64,000 bases of DNA, taken from Chrysemys picta bellii. Taxonomy: Eukaryota; Chordata; Testudines; Emydidae. A program made the translations under genes and the position numbers. The stretch lies in assembly GCF_011386835.1 (NCBI RefSeq), contig NC_088792.1, positions 109,030,421 to 109,094,420 on the forward strand, read 5' to 3'. Below, one piece after another: positions 32,471 to 42,528 of the stretch (position 1 is the first letter of the stretch; each line of letters starts with the position of its first letter). The notes beneath the pieces are model-generated. The model was not told where the DNA came from and did no database searches. It saw only the letters and a program-made list of their open reading frames with translations.

Positions 32471-32990
32471 AGCCACTGCCCAAAACACAGGCTACATGTA
32501 AGGCAGGAGTAGGAGTTGAGCCACGAGGACTGAGGGGTTTTCCCTAGCATCTGAATGCAAATGCAGGCAACTGTATACTGTTTGATGAAGAGAGAGGGGT
32601 GCATCCACATGTGTGTGTGCGCTTGAGAGAGAGGAGGGGGGGGAGAGAGAGAGAGAGCAGTAACAGCAACACCACCAAAGCAGAAAGAAGAGGCAACAAA
32701 GAAGCCTCAGAGACAGCCAGAGAAGCACTTGAGTGTGACCCTGTGAAAATGCTGAGGAGAGTTTGTGGGTAAAGTGCTGGGTGGAAAGAGGCTTGGAACT
32801 GTGAGCAAAGAAACTTTCTCCTGCTGTTTGATTCCTACTGTGTTCAGGGAAACAGGATTTTGTATATTCTTTGTAAATAAACAGGATTGCTTCAAAGAAA
32901 CACCTGACTCCATCATCAGTTTCTTCACTGAAGAGAAACAACCCAGGAAGTCACCAAATATTGGCTAATCATTCAAGTCAAGAGCCGTAA
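32471..32990 (+). mobile_element. Possible LTR fragment (R/U5-like)
   Basis: 'tttgtaaataaacaggattg' near 32870, followed by 'cacctgactccatcatcagt', resembles the polyadenylation region and U5 of turtle LTRs. A GA-rich patch lies at 32625-32660. Ends and target duplication are not found, so this is a weak call. Confidence 0.3.
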
Positions 32991-33113
32991 AAATATTGTA
33001 CTTATGGTTATTAACATGGTGCAATGGTAATTTCACCAGATCACATGCCTATGGTATAAGGTTAAGGAAAGGCATAAACTCAAAGTATTAATGTTCGAGA
33101 ACATGAGATAACA

Positions 33114-34028
33114 GTTATTAGTAAGGCTATGTTTTAGTCACGGGTAATTTTAGTAAAAGTCATGGACAGGTCACGGGCAATAAACAAAAAGTCACATCCC
33201 ATGACCTGTCCATGACTTTTATTAAAAATACCTGTGACTAAATCTTACCTGCTAAGAGGGGAATGCTCCTGAAGACTGCTGCTGGGTTGGGGGGGCAGCA
33301 CGGGGTTAGGCTTCTGCTGGGGAGGCAGCACAGGGCCCTGCTGCAGCTGGGCGTGGCCCAAGTCTTCCTGACGCTGTCAGGGAGGCGCAGCCTGGGGCCA
33401 CAATAACACTGTCACTGGTTCAGGAGGTGGATGGACCGGGGATCCACCGCTGCCACCACTGGTCCGGGCGCGGGATGGCCCGGGGCCCCACTGCCACCGT
33501 TGCTGGTCCCGGACTGCTCCTCCAGCGAGTGCCAGGGACCAGCTGCCTGGGACTGCCAGAGCAGCAGCCGGTGCAGCTGGCCTCTGGGCAGGGATGGCTC
33601 TATGTATTTTGCCGCCCCAAGCACGGCAGTCAGGCGGCTTTCGGCGGTGCACCTGCAGGAGGTCCGCTGGTAACGCGGATTCGGCGGCATGTCTGCGGGA
33701 GGTCCACCAGTCCCGTGGCTTCGGCGTACCTGCCGCCGAATTGCCGCCGAAGCCACGGGACCGACGGACCACCTGCAGGCACGCCACCCAAGGCAGCCTG
33801 ACTGCTGCCCTCACAGCGACCGGCAGGCTGCTCCCCGCAGCTTGCCGCCCCAGGCATGTGCTTGGTGCGCTGGTGCCTGGAGCCGCCCCTGCCCCTGGGC
33901 TTCCCCAGCTGCTGGGCTGGTTCTGGAGTCAGCTGCACCAGTGCTGCAAAATTCATGGAAGTCACGGAAAGTCACAGAAGCCATGACTTTCGTGACCTCT
34001 GTGAATGATTCGCAGCCTTAGTTATTAG
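33114..34028. mobile_element. hAT-type non-autonomous element, 899 bp, perfect 8-bp TSD
   Basis: The element runs from 'taaggctatgttttagtcac' at 33122 to 'gattcgcagcctta' at 34020 and is flanked by 'gttattag' at 33114-33121 and 34021-34028. Sub-terminal blocks such as 'gtcatggacaggtcacgggc' and 'catgacctgtccatgacttt' make a strong internal hairpin near the left end. The GC-rich centre has open frames on both strands that are composition artefacts. A second MITE sits inside at 33589-33891. Confidence 0.85.
33581..33899. mobile_element. Nested hAT MITE, 303 bp
   Basis: The termini are CAGGGATGGCTC at 33589 and, in reverse complement, CAGGGGCGGCTCCAGGCACC at 33891. The 8-bp flanks are 'cctctggg' and 'cccctggg', one mismatch apart. 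The GC-rich core is strongly palindromic ('tgccgccgaattgccgccga'). This is an abundant turtle repeat; here it lies inside another hAT element. Confidence 0.82.
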
Positions 34029-35060
34029 CCTCTTTGTCATTCACTGCAATAATTTTCGACGACAGAAGGGGAGCAACCCCTAATTCAGCCCTGCTTGCTA
34101 GGGTGCCCTACCTGGCCATTCTTTTCCCTACTATACCTACTCTGCTATTAGGGAAAAACTACCTAGGTTTACTACCTTGCCAGGGGCCTCCCTCAAATAT
34201 ACTTCAGGTCAGAGGGAAGCAATCTTCCACTGAAATGAATAACAAATTAATTAATTTTGAAGAATATAAATGTTTGCTGTTCAAAGAAACTGGGATCCAA
34301 CTCATCACCTGCTGCCATAAATTGCTACTATACTTGCTGAATTCACTGGAAGTGTCACAGGATCAGCTGTAATAATTCACTTCTAGGTAGCACTGCAGAC
34401 AAGTGCTATTGGATCACCATGCTTGCACTGATAGCAGGCATCATGGTATAACCGTGAATACAGTTACTTCCTTCCATCAGTCATGATACCTTAATTGGAA
34501 TTAGATGCAAAACATAAATCCATAAAAAACTGTTGCTCACCTAATAAGCAATACAACATTATTTGAAGTACATTGTCACCTTAATCTTAGAATTTAGAAT
34601 CATAATTATCCTTGTTCATCAGTAATACTTTTGATCATACCTTGGGAGCAAGAGAAAATGGTAAAAAAGGTCTCCTAATTGCACTTTTTAACCTTCCCTT
34701 TGTTCTGTGTCATTCACAAAATCTGTCCTCCCCCTATTATGCAGATTCACAGTAATGAATTCAGCACAAATTTGTATTTTATTCAGAGCAAACAATATGT
34801 AAGTTAGCATTAATCAAAGAAGGGGACATATTAATTAATTCTGTTTTCTCATGCAGTTCCTGAACTATAATTATTCCACTGTACATACATATTTGTCTTC
34901 ATTTCATTGCATGTATCTCAGCATCCTCCATGAAGAGTGACATTTCAATCAGGTAACAATAAATTAAGTCAGAGGGAAGTGGGGTCTCTGTAGTCCTCCA
35001 AATTAAACTATATATTAAACTGTTTTTAAAAAAGCAATGTTATTAATAATAACAAGAAGA
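34029..35060. other. Unassigned AT-rich sequence
   Basis: I recognise no gene or repeat family. Confidence 0.5.
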
Positions 35061-35061
35061 A

Positions 35062-35175
35062 TATGATGCCTAGCTCATATCTAGCACTTTTCACCTGTAG
35101 ATCTCAAGGTACTTTACAAAGAAGCTCAACATAATTATCCTCCTTTTTTACAGATGGAGAAAATGGTAACAGGTG
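35062..35175 (-). mobile_element. MIR-like SINE fragment (reverse)
   Basis: 'cacttttcacctgtagatct', then 'aaggtactttacaaagaagc' and 'tttttacagatggagaaaat', is the reverse-complement order of the MIR-type 3' core (attttacagatggggaaact type). Short and diverged. Confidence 0.5.
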
Positions 35176-35580
35176 TTACCTGAGCTGCAACAGCTCTCTC
35201 CTGCCAACATTTGCCAATGTGCAGGGGAGAGGGACCATTGTCCAGGCATTGCTCAGCTGAGACCACTCTAGAGCTATGAAGGACCCTGGTGCAGCCAGCT
35301 ATCAACTTTCTTTCCCCGCACACCTCCATGCTGCACAATGCTGCCTCCTGGACTATTCTATTTTAATACCATATAAATGTAGTTCTTTCAGTCTCTCTTC
35401 TTGTGTTTTATACTCTAATTTCCACAAAAAGGAGGGGTAGGTTGGGTGTCTTTCCTTCTCCACCCCTCCTCTGGTTTTAACATTCCTCCTGGCAATGGTA
35501 AACATTCAGAGTGAAGCACAACAGCTGAGTTAATGAGATACTGATACATAGCAGACAGTAGTAGAGAGGACCGAGCTCCA
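35176..35580. other. Unassigned sequence
   Basis: I see nothing recognisable. This is the left flank of the inverted LTR structure. Confidence 0.45.
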
Positions 35581-35970
35581 CACGTAGCATGGTGGAGTAT
35601 TGCTCAGGACACTTAGGGGAATAAACTACAGCACACAGAGAATGAGCTTAAGTGACAGGCTTCAACTTTATTACTAGTGATTTAACACTGGGAACTAACA
35701 ATCCCCTAACCCTGCTAGGCAATGAAAGGGTCCAGTGTGAGAAGATTGCTGACTGTGTTTTAAAATCAAGAAAAGAGGAGATAGGTGGCGCTCAGTCAAG
35801 CCTCTGCAAGGAATCCTGAGGATACAGCCCAACCCAGTTTAGGTTCCCTCCTTACTCATGCAAGGGAATTAGTATATGAATGAGGAATTCCTCATTCTCT
35901 CTGATACCTAAGAGCCCTCTCCCTTAACCCTTTAAGGTATTCAAGGCATAGGCCAAACTGACCTAGACAC
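35581..35970 (-). mobile_element. LTR-like arm, reverse orientation (5' part lost)
   Basis: Read on the minus strand, this arm runs 'gtgtctaggtcagtttggc', 'tatgccttgaatacc', 'aatgaggaattcctcattca', an AATAAA signal in 'tagtaataaagttgaagcct', then 'cattctctgtgtgctgta' to 'actccaccatgctacgtg'. That order, with the signal about 100 bp from the end, is typical of an LTR 3' half. It matches the plus-strand arm at 36670-37360 very closely. Its upstream part is replaced by hAT-derived sequence (35971-36151). Confidence 0.65.
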
Positions 35971-36151
35971 GGCGCGGGCCAAGGGACGTACTGGCTGCCA
36001 CTTCCAGCACCTCCCATTGGCCTGGAGCAGCGAACCGCGGCCACTGGGAGCCACGATTGGCCAGACCTGCGGACGCGGCAGGTAAACAAACTGGCCGGGC
36101 CCACCAGGGGCTTTCCCTACACAAGCGGCGTCCCAAGTTTGGGAAACACTG
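35971..36151. mobile_element. Half of a palindromic hAT MITE
   Basis: The right end 'cccaagtttgggaaacactg' is the reverse complement of the hAT terminus CAGTGTTTCCCAAAC. The body 'attggcctggagcagcgaac' and 'acgcggcaggtaaacaaact' is a well-known turtle GC-rich repeat. The left half of the palindrome is missing, and it joins the LTR-like arm directly at 35970. Confidence 0.65.
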
Positions 36152-36669
36152 ACATAGAGTGTTGAGATTCTTAGGGATTGGCGTGTTTTGGCCTTCTTTT
36201 GAAATGGGATTAGCTTGATTTTTGGCTTATTGTGAAAGTTGGGGAGCTTATTTACAGCATGAAAGTTGGCAACTGTGAGGAGGACATAGCCATCTGGGAG
36301 GAATCCAGTGCCCACAGTGGAGGTGTGGTTCTTCTCCCACTTGATTGTGTATAAGGTCTGAAACCAGGTGATCAGGTCAGCAGGCAATTCATAGCTGGAC
36401 TTCAGAGTCAAAGCAGTTTGTCTGTTTTGATAGGGCAAGAAGGGCATGCTGTAAGATCAGTGTATGCCCCTACTGGTTTCTCTAGCTGTTCATACACCCA
36501 ACCCCCACAAAAAGGATGATTATGCAATTAGGAGAGAATGCACTGAGCCCTTGTATTAGCATTGGTCTGATCATTAAGGTGAACAGGTCTTGTTGCTGGT
36601 AAGGCAACTCTTTCCCTGGGTGGAAGTAGTATAATATGAGATGCTGCTGAGATGGGTCTGTTGGGGAGC
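36152..36669 (-). pseudogene. Unknown retroelement-associated reading frame
   Basis: A minus-strand frame opens at 36447 and runs into the hAT fragment at 36151. Its element-specific part is about 98 residues and includes 'SSYELPADLITWFQTLYTI' and 'DGYVLLTVANFHAVNKLPN'. I do not recognise the family. Its orientation matches the LTR-like arm at 35581-35970, so it could be the 3' end of a retroviral coding region or an accessory frame. It could equally be chance; no start context or conserved motif supports it. Confidence 0.25.
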
Positions 36670-37360
36670 TGTCACACCCTCCCCAGGTCTCAGGACAGGA
36701 GTAGTGTTAATAGAGAGGTGTCTAGGTCAGTTTGGCTATCGCACCGAGGATCTATTTTCTACACTTCCCCCAAGCCATTAAAGGATTTTGGCATCCCTTT
36801 ATGAGATAGTAGTTCTGATATTTGGTTATAAGATATCTGAGGATGGATTCAACAGTCTGTGTCTACCAGGATGGGGGCAGTAAGCCAATAATTAACACAA
36901 CCTTGTGGTTGGTGTCCAGTGTAAGGTTGAATAAGCAGAAAGGGGCTGGCTCCTGAGTTAACCCAAATAGAGGACACAAAGGCTCCTGGCTATGCCTTGA
37001 ATACCTTACAGAGTTAAGGGAGAGGGCTCTTAGGTATCAGAGAGAATGAGGAATTCCTCATTCATATACTCATTCCCTTGCATGAGTAAGGAGGGGACCT
37101 AAACTGGGTTGGGCTGTATCCTCAGGATTCCTTGCAAAGTCTAGACTGAGCGCCACCTATCTCCTCTTTTCTTGACTTTAAAACACAGTCAGCAATCTTC
37201 TCACACTGGACCCTTTCATTGCCTAGCAGGGTTAGGGGATTATTAGTTCCCAGTGTTAAATCACTAGTAATAAAGTTGAAGCCTGTCACTTAAGCTCATT
37301 CTCTGTGTGCTGTATTTTATTCCCCTAAGTGTCCTTAGTAATACTCCACCATGTTACGTG
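36670..37360 (+). mobile_element. LTR-like arm, forward orientation
   Basis: The arm starts 'tgtcacaccctccccaggtc' at 36670 and carries 'gtgtctaggtcagtttggc' at 36718-36736. A 250-bp segment absent from the other arm follows, then the shared block from 'tatgccttgaatacc' to 'actccaccatgttacgtg'. AATAAA is at about 37268. It is the inverted partner of 35581-35970. A 'ctcca' flank occurs on both outer sides (35576-35580 and 37363-37367), offset by two bases here, so a target duplication is possible but not proven. Confidence 0.6.
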
Positions 37361-39630
37361 ATCTCCACTGCTCTATATGATTAGATCTCCCCTGCGAGCA
37401 GTCTGGGACCGTGGTAGGCCTGCTGTGCACCCCTGACTTTCTCCACCTCTTGCCTCTGCTTGCTCCTGCTTGCCAGGAGCTGATAAAAAAAAGAAGCAAC
37501 AAGCTACAAGCAAAAAACTAGCCAACAAGCAACTCACATGCCAATTAAGCCAAAACCAAGCCCAATTTCTGCATTTTTTTCGTGGGTTTGGCATTTCTGG
37601 TCCTCCTCTGTAGTTACTCAAGCAAAATGATGGGGCTTTATGATCTGGGACTGGCAGTCAGCAGGTAAGAATAAAAGACCTAGCTGAGGTTGTGATTAAA
37701 CCTCCATTTGGCATGCTAAATCCAGGTGACCCATAATAGCCTGATGTACCATATATGTGTGCTCAAATGACTGAATTAGTTTGGAAGTCTGCCATTGTGT
37801 CCCTCTTGACCCCAAATTATATCAGCCTGGAGGAAGGACTCTTTCTCTTCTCCAGAACTTGCTAGATATCCAGGGTCTCAGCTAACTCCTGGAAGGTCTG
37901 TGACAAATAAGTGTGTTCCTCTGATGCTGCATGCCCTGTGAAAAGGGAATTCTTAATAAAAGTGAATCAATATCCAAGCCCTGCCTCTCTGACCAAACTT
38001 TGTGCTAAATGTATCAATGGCTGAGTATGATATGGAACAGCCTATATATAATGGCCTTATCAAAATAATAACCCAGAACCTGAAGCCCAATTGAATTAAT
38101 GTTCTAAGATAAATAGAGAGATCCTGAAAGCCAACGTAATGTCACACTTTGCTAACTAAGCACTTGGTCTATATCTCCTGACTCTGGTCATGGTGGCATT
38201 GAAGGAGGAGCATCAACTACACACAACAAAACATTATCATTCATTGAGCTCTCTCTTGGGTAGGAGAGATAGCAAATGAGTCTATGTTCCCCCAGGGGCT
38301 TCTTTGGTACTACTTCCACAAATGTCGGGAAAGTATTTCTTCAAAGGAGGTCTAATACATGACCCAGATAAATTTCTTGCTTAGTTTTGCCTTGGAATAA
38401 AAAACAAAACAAAAAAACCCTAACTGATCTATGTTGTTGTTTTTTTCCCTCACACAAGTTTCCTTTCACTCTGGAAAGATATGCAAAACCTCACACACAC
38501 AAAAAACAAACAAACAAAAAAAACCCCTTCCGTTGGGCTTATTGGGATAGTCTCATAGCAAAATTCATAGGGCTTCTCTGACTGGCACAAAGGGAGCTTG
38601 AATAGGGCAGAGAATCTGTCCCCTTATGCTGCTCTAATTATATAGCAAAGTCCTTGCTGCTCTTTATGTTTATTTGTCTCCCCAGAACTCCAAGCCAACC
38701 TTAATATGTCTGTTGAGTAGCTTAGAAATTTTCAAGACATAACTATTGGTAATGATCTCAAAAACAATTAGTGATATAGGAAGCCAACTACTAGTAGTTG
38801 CAATGTTATTTACAGTCCATTCCAATTTAATTAAACATCTGCTTACATCTATTCCTAAATTAGAGATATTGCTAATGTTTCCTCTGCAAATTAAACTCTT
38901 CAGTGCACTGATGAAAGTAGGCTGTAGAGTCATCCTTATATAAACAGTATGTGCAGATTATGCCCTTTTCAATCAAATTTGCCCCCTAAAGAATGAAACA
39001 TCAATTTTTAACACTGGAGATTATCCCACAGTGTTGATCTTTTATATAGAAAAATAATGGTAAGAGAAGCCCTAAACATTGCAACTGACACTTTGGTAGA
39101 CCAACAGAAAAGACAATTTAGCTAATAGACAAGGCAATTTAGCATCTAAATCTCTAAAACTGCAGAAAGACTCTTTCATGTCTGCCAAGGAATTTTACAG
39201 TACATTAAACACCCAAAAGGAGTCATATTTTGGCATTGCGAAATTAGTTAATTCAGCAGCTCTGACTGGCATGTTAAACTTCCTGGTCATATCTATCTTA
39301 GGAAACACTGAGGCCAAACCAAAGGCCTCTTCCTTTGTTGAAGTCCTTGTCTGGTACAGATAAAATTGCATTTTACGTATTATTGGTATTTCTTTACTGA
39401 GATTTACAAAAGGTAATAATTACAACTGGAAGAAAACTTCAAATACAGTTGTAACTATTAAAAAGCTAACATTTTTACACGCTGTCGTATCTAAGATTTA
39501 ACATTGTTTTCCTATGCTTAAAATAGTACACAACTGTAGTATCTAAGATAACCCAGGGTATATATATATATATGTTGACTTTTTAATGGCCTAATGGGTT
39601 TTAATTGACCAGTACCATATATAGCTGTTA
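37361..39630. other. Unassigned sequence
   Basis: Around 37480-37560 there is a low-complexity CAAGCAACAAGC-like patch. The rest is AT-rich with A runs near 38400 and 38500 and a TA run near 39560. No gene is seen. Confidence 0.45.
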
Positions 39631-39642
39631 TAATTATTAATT

Positions 39643-40000
39643 CCGGCTGGTCAGGAATTTTCTGTCAGAATGATTTTGATGGGAAACACCCTTTTGCAAA
39701 ATTGAAATTTTGTGTAGGAAATATTCAATGTTGCCAAAAAAACCTGTGATTTTCCATTTGGAAGACTGAAATAACAGCTCCTTGGCTGCCCACCTAGAAG
39801 ATTCCTGTCAATTTTATTTTCTGACTGCAGAAAGCCTTTCAGGCAGTAAGCTGGCAACCTACGAAATTCTGTTTTGGTTCTCTCCAAACAATGAAAAGGT
39901 TTGTGTTTTCGGCTTTTTGTCCTGATTTTGAGGGGGAAAGTCCAGAATGTGAAATTTTTCATAGGAAGGGATTTCCATTTTTCCAGACAGCTCTACTATA
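39643..40000. repeat. MITE-like repeat
   Basis: The ends 'ccggctggtcaggaattttc' and, in reverse complement, 'tagagctgtctggaaaaatg' are loosely matching inverted termini. The body contains 'gggaaacaccc' and 'aaattgaaattttgtg', a common turtle repeat. No target duplication was confirmed. Confidence 0.4.
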
Positions 40001-40589
40001 AATCCCATAGAGAATTATCCTTCCCCCCAAATATATAACTTTATAAATATTTATACAGTGAATATTTACTGTTTGACAAACAAAATTTTCACCGTCAAGC
40101 AACCAGAACTCTGGCTCATACCACATCAAATTATTTTTTTAATCTTTGCCTTATGTTCTCCCCATGCTCTTCCAAATCTTGCATGCACAAGTCTTTGACA
40201 TCCCTCTTGGTGATATTTATAGTAGGGCTGTCAAGAGATTAAAAAAATTAATCATGTGATTAATCGCACTGTTAAACAATAATAGAATACCTTTCATTTA
40301 AATATTTATGTATGTTTTCTACATTTTCAAATATATTGATTTCAATTACAACACAGAATACAAAGTATACAGTGCTCACTTTTTATTATTATTGATCACA
40401 AATATTTGCACTGTAAAAAAGAAACAAAAGAAATAGTATTTATCAATTCACCTAATACAAGTACTGTAGTGCAATCTCTTTATCATGAAAATTGAACTTA
40501 CAAAGGATTATAATTTTATACAGAATTATGTATAAAAAATAATCACATTAAAAAGAAAACAATGTAAAATTTTAGAGCCTAAAAGTCCA

Positions 40590-41262
40590 TTCAGTCCTAC
40601 TTCTTGTTCAGCCAATCACTCACACAAACAAGTTTGTTTACATTTGCAGGAGATAATGTTGCCCGCTTCATATTTACAATATCACCTGAAATTGAGAACA
40701 GGCATTCTCATGACACTGTTGTAGCCGGCATCCAAGATGTTTATGGGCCAGATGCACTAAAGATTCATATGTCCCTTTATGCTTCAACCGCCATTTCAGA
40801 GGACTTGTGTACATGCTGATGATGGGTTCTGCTCTATAACCATCCAAAGCAGTGTGGCTGAAGTAAGTTCATTTTTATCATGTGAGTCAGATGCCACTAG
40901 CAGAAGGTTGATTTTCTTTTTTGGCGGTTTGGGTTCTGTAGTTTCTGCATCGGAGTACTGCTCTTTTAAGACTTCTGAAAGCATGCGTCACACCTCATCA
41001 GATTTTGGAAGGCTCTTCAGATTCTTAAACCTTGGGTCGAGTGCTGTAGCTATCTTTAGAAATCTCGCATTGGTACCTTCTTTTCGTTTTGTCAGATCTG
41101 CAGTGAAAGTGTTCTTTAAATGAACAACATGTGCTGGGTCATCTTCTGAGACTTTTATAACATGAAATTTATGGCAGAATGCTGGTAAAACAGAGTAGAA
41201 GACATACAATTCTCCCCCAAGGAGTTTAGTCACAAATTTAATTAATGCATTTTTTTTTAACG
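40590..41262 (-). pseudogene. hAT transposase C-terminal relic, ZBED1-like (left copy)
   Basis: On the minus strand, 41233-40988 encodes 'TKLLGGELYVFYSVLPAFC', 'DDPAHVVHLKNTFTADLTK' and 'FLKIATALDPRFKNLKSL', the block before the dimerisation domain in ZBED1-type hAT transposases. A stop separates it from 40984-40796 ('MLSEVLKEQYSDAE', then an acidic/Pro linker). The dimerisation domain continues in another frame at about 40720-40590 ('SGDIVNMKRA', 'NVNKLVCVSDWLN'). Everything N-terminal, including the zinc finger and the first catalytic residues, is missing. Not functional. Confidence 0.75.
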
Positions 41263-41269
41263 AGCATCA

Positions 41270-41493
41270 TCAGCATGGAAGCATATCCTCTGGAAAGATG
41301 GCCAAAGCATGAAGAGGCATATGAATGTTTAGCATAACTGGCATGTAAATATCTTACAATGCCGGCTACAAAAGTGCCATGTGAACGCCTGTTCTCACTT
41401 TCTGGTGACATTGTAAATAAAAAGCGGGCAGCATTATCTCAAGCAAATGTAAACAAACTTGTTTGTCTGAGCGATTGGCTGAACAAGAAGTAG
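41270..41493 (+). pseudogene. hAT dimerisation domain relic (right copy, inverted)
   Basis: The plus strand encodes 'CKYLTMPATKVPCERLFSL' followed by 'SGDIVNKKRAALSQANVNK' and 'LVCLSDWLNKK' with a stop, the signature C-terminal hAT dimerisation domain. It is the inverted counterpart of the domain at 40590-40720. The P-x-ER-FS motif is intact. Upstream residues ('AYECLA') end at a stop, and homology begins abruptly near 41270. Confidence 0.78.
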
Positions 41494-42060
41494 GACTGAG
41501 TGGACTTGTAGGCTCTAAAGTTTTACATTGTTTTGTTTTTGAGTGCAGTTATGTAACAAAAAAAATCTACATTTGTAAGTTGTAGTTACACAATAAAGAG
41601 ATTGCACTACAGTACTTGTATGAGGTGAATGGAAAAATACTATTTATTTTGTTTGCCACTTTTACAGTGCAAATATTTGCAATCAAAAATAATAATATGA
41701 AGTGAGCACTGTCAACTTTATATACTGTGTTGTAATTGAAATCAATATATTTGAAAATGTAGAAAAACATCCAAAAATATTTAATAAATTTCAGTTGGTA
41801 TTCTATTGTTTAACAGTGCTATTAAAACTGCGATTAATCGTGATTAATAGCGATTAATTTTTTGGAGTTAATCGTGTGAGTTAACTGCAATTAATCAACA
41901 GCCCTAATTTTTAGATATCTTTTCTTACTGGTTTCACTAATGTCAGTCAATTTTTCCTCTCCTATTTCACTGCCAATAGACCTGGGATCAGCTCATGCCT
42001 CTTCTGCATTTGTTGTTGAGTGAACTACATCAAACTAAGGTCCCAGTAGTTAAACTAGAC

Positions 42061-42528
42061 TGTGAAACATTAGGGATTGGATCAGATGGGACATAGGCCC
42101 CAAGTAGTGGGTAGGCAAGTGGCTGTGACCAAATTAATTGTTAGACCCTCCAGTGGCTAGTATGGATAAAGACCAAAGGGTCTGCTCCTAGAGGTAAATG
42201 AGACTCAGGATATTGGTGGTGGAATAAGGGGAGACCTGAAGTCTTCAGATATTGAGGCTCCCTTTGGTACTCTCTTATCCTCTCAGAGAGGGGAGGGCAA
42301 GAGGATTCAGAAGTCAGCTAAGTTCTATAGATAGGCTGAAGAGAGTCTGCCCCAAGTGATTGGTTACATGGTTGAGCCCTGTTATCCTGCCCTACACCCA
42401 ATTAAATACCTGGTATGTGTGGATAATACCCCTCACTACTGTTACATTAATAAAGTTAACGCCTGCTGCTTAATAACATTCCCGTGTTTGTCTTTCTTTC
42501 ACCTGAACGTCCTGGTCACTCGTTCACA
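42061..42528 (+). mobile_element. Probable solo LTR
   Basis: The stretch starts TGTGAAACAT and ends CGTTCACA, with AATAAA in 'cattaataaagttaacgcct' about 75 bp before the end. That spacing suits an LTR R/U5. No internal region adjoins it. A target duplication is not evident, so ends are approximate. Confidence 0.45.

Larger units (their letters stand above)
40215..41914. mobile_element. hAT element (ZBED-like) with long inverted ends that include coding sequence
   Basis: The ends are TAGGGCTGTCAAGAGATTA at 40223 and, in reverse complement, TAGGGCTGTTGATTAATTG at 41906. The 8-bp flanks 'atttatag' (40215-40222) and 'atttttag' (41907-41914) differ at one base. The left ~490 bp and right ~630 bp are inverted copies of the same 3' region, each with the 3' UTR and the hAT dimerisation domain. 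The coding relic in the left part runs on the minus strand and in the right part on the plus strand. Confidence 0.82.

Noticed and set aside
33377..34021. Several long open frames on both strands
   Set aside because: All lie in the GC-rich palindromic bodies of two nested hAT MITEs; composition explains them.
36670..37360. Reading the inverted arms as the two LTRs of one normal provirus
   Set aside because: LTRs of a provirus are direct repeats; these are inverted, so a simple provirus is excluded without a later rearrangement.
42061..42528. Target-site duplication for the probable LTR
   Set aside because: Neither the bases before the TG start nor those after the CA end match at 4-6 bp, so I did not claim one.
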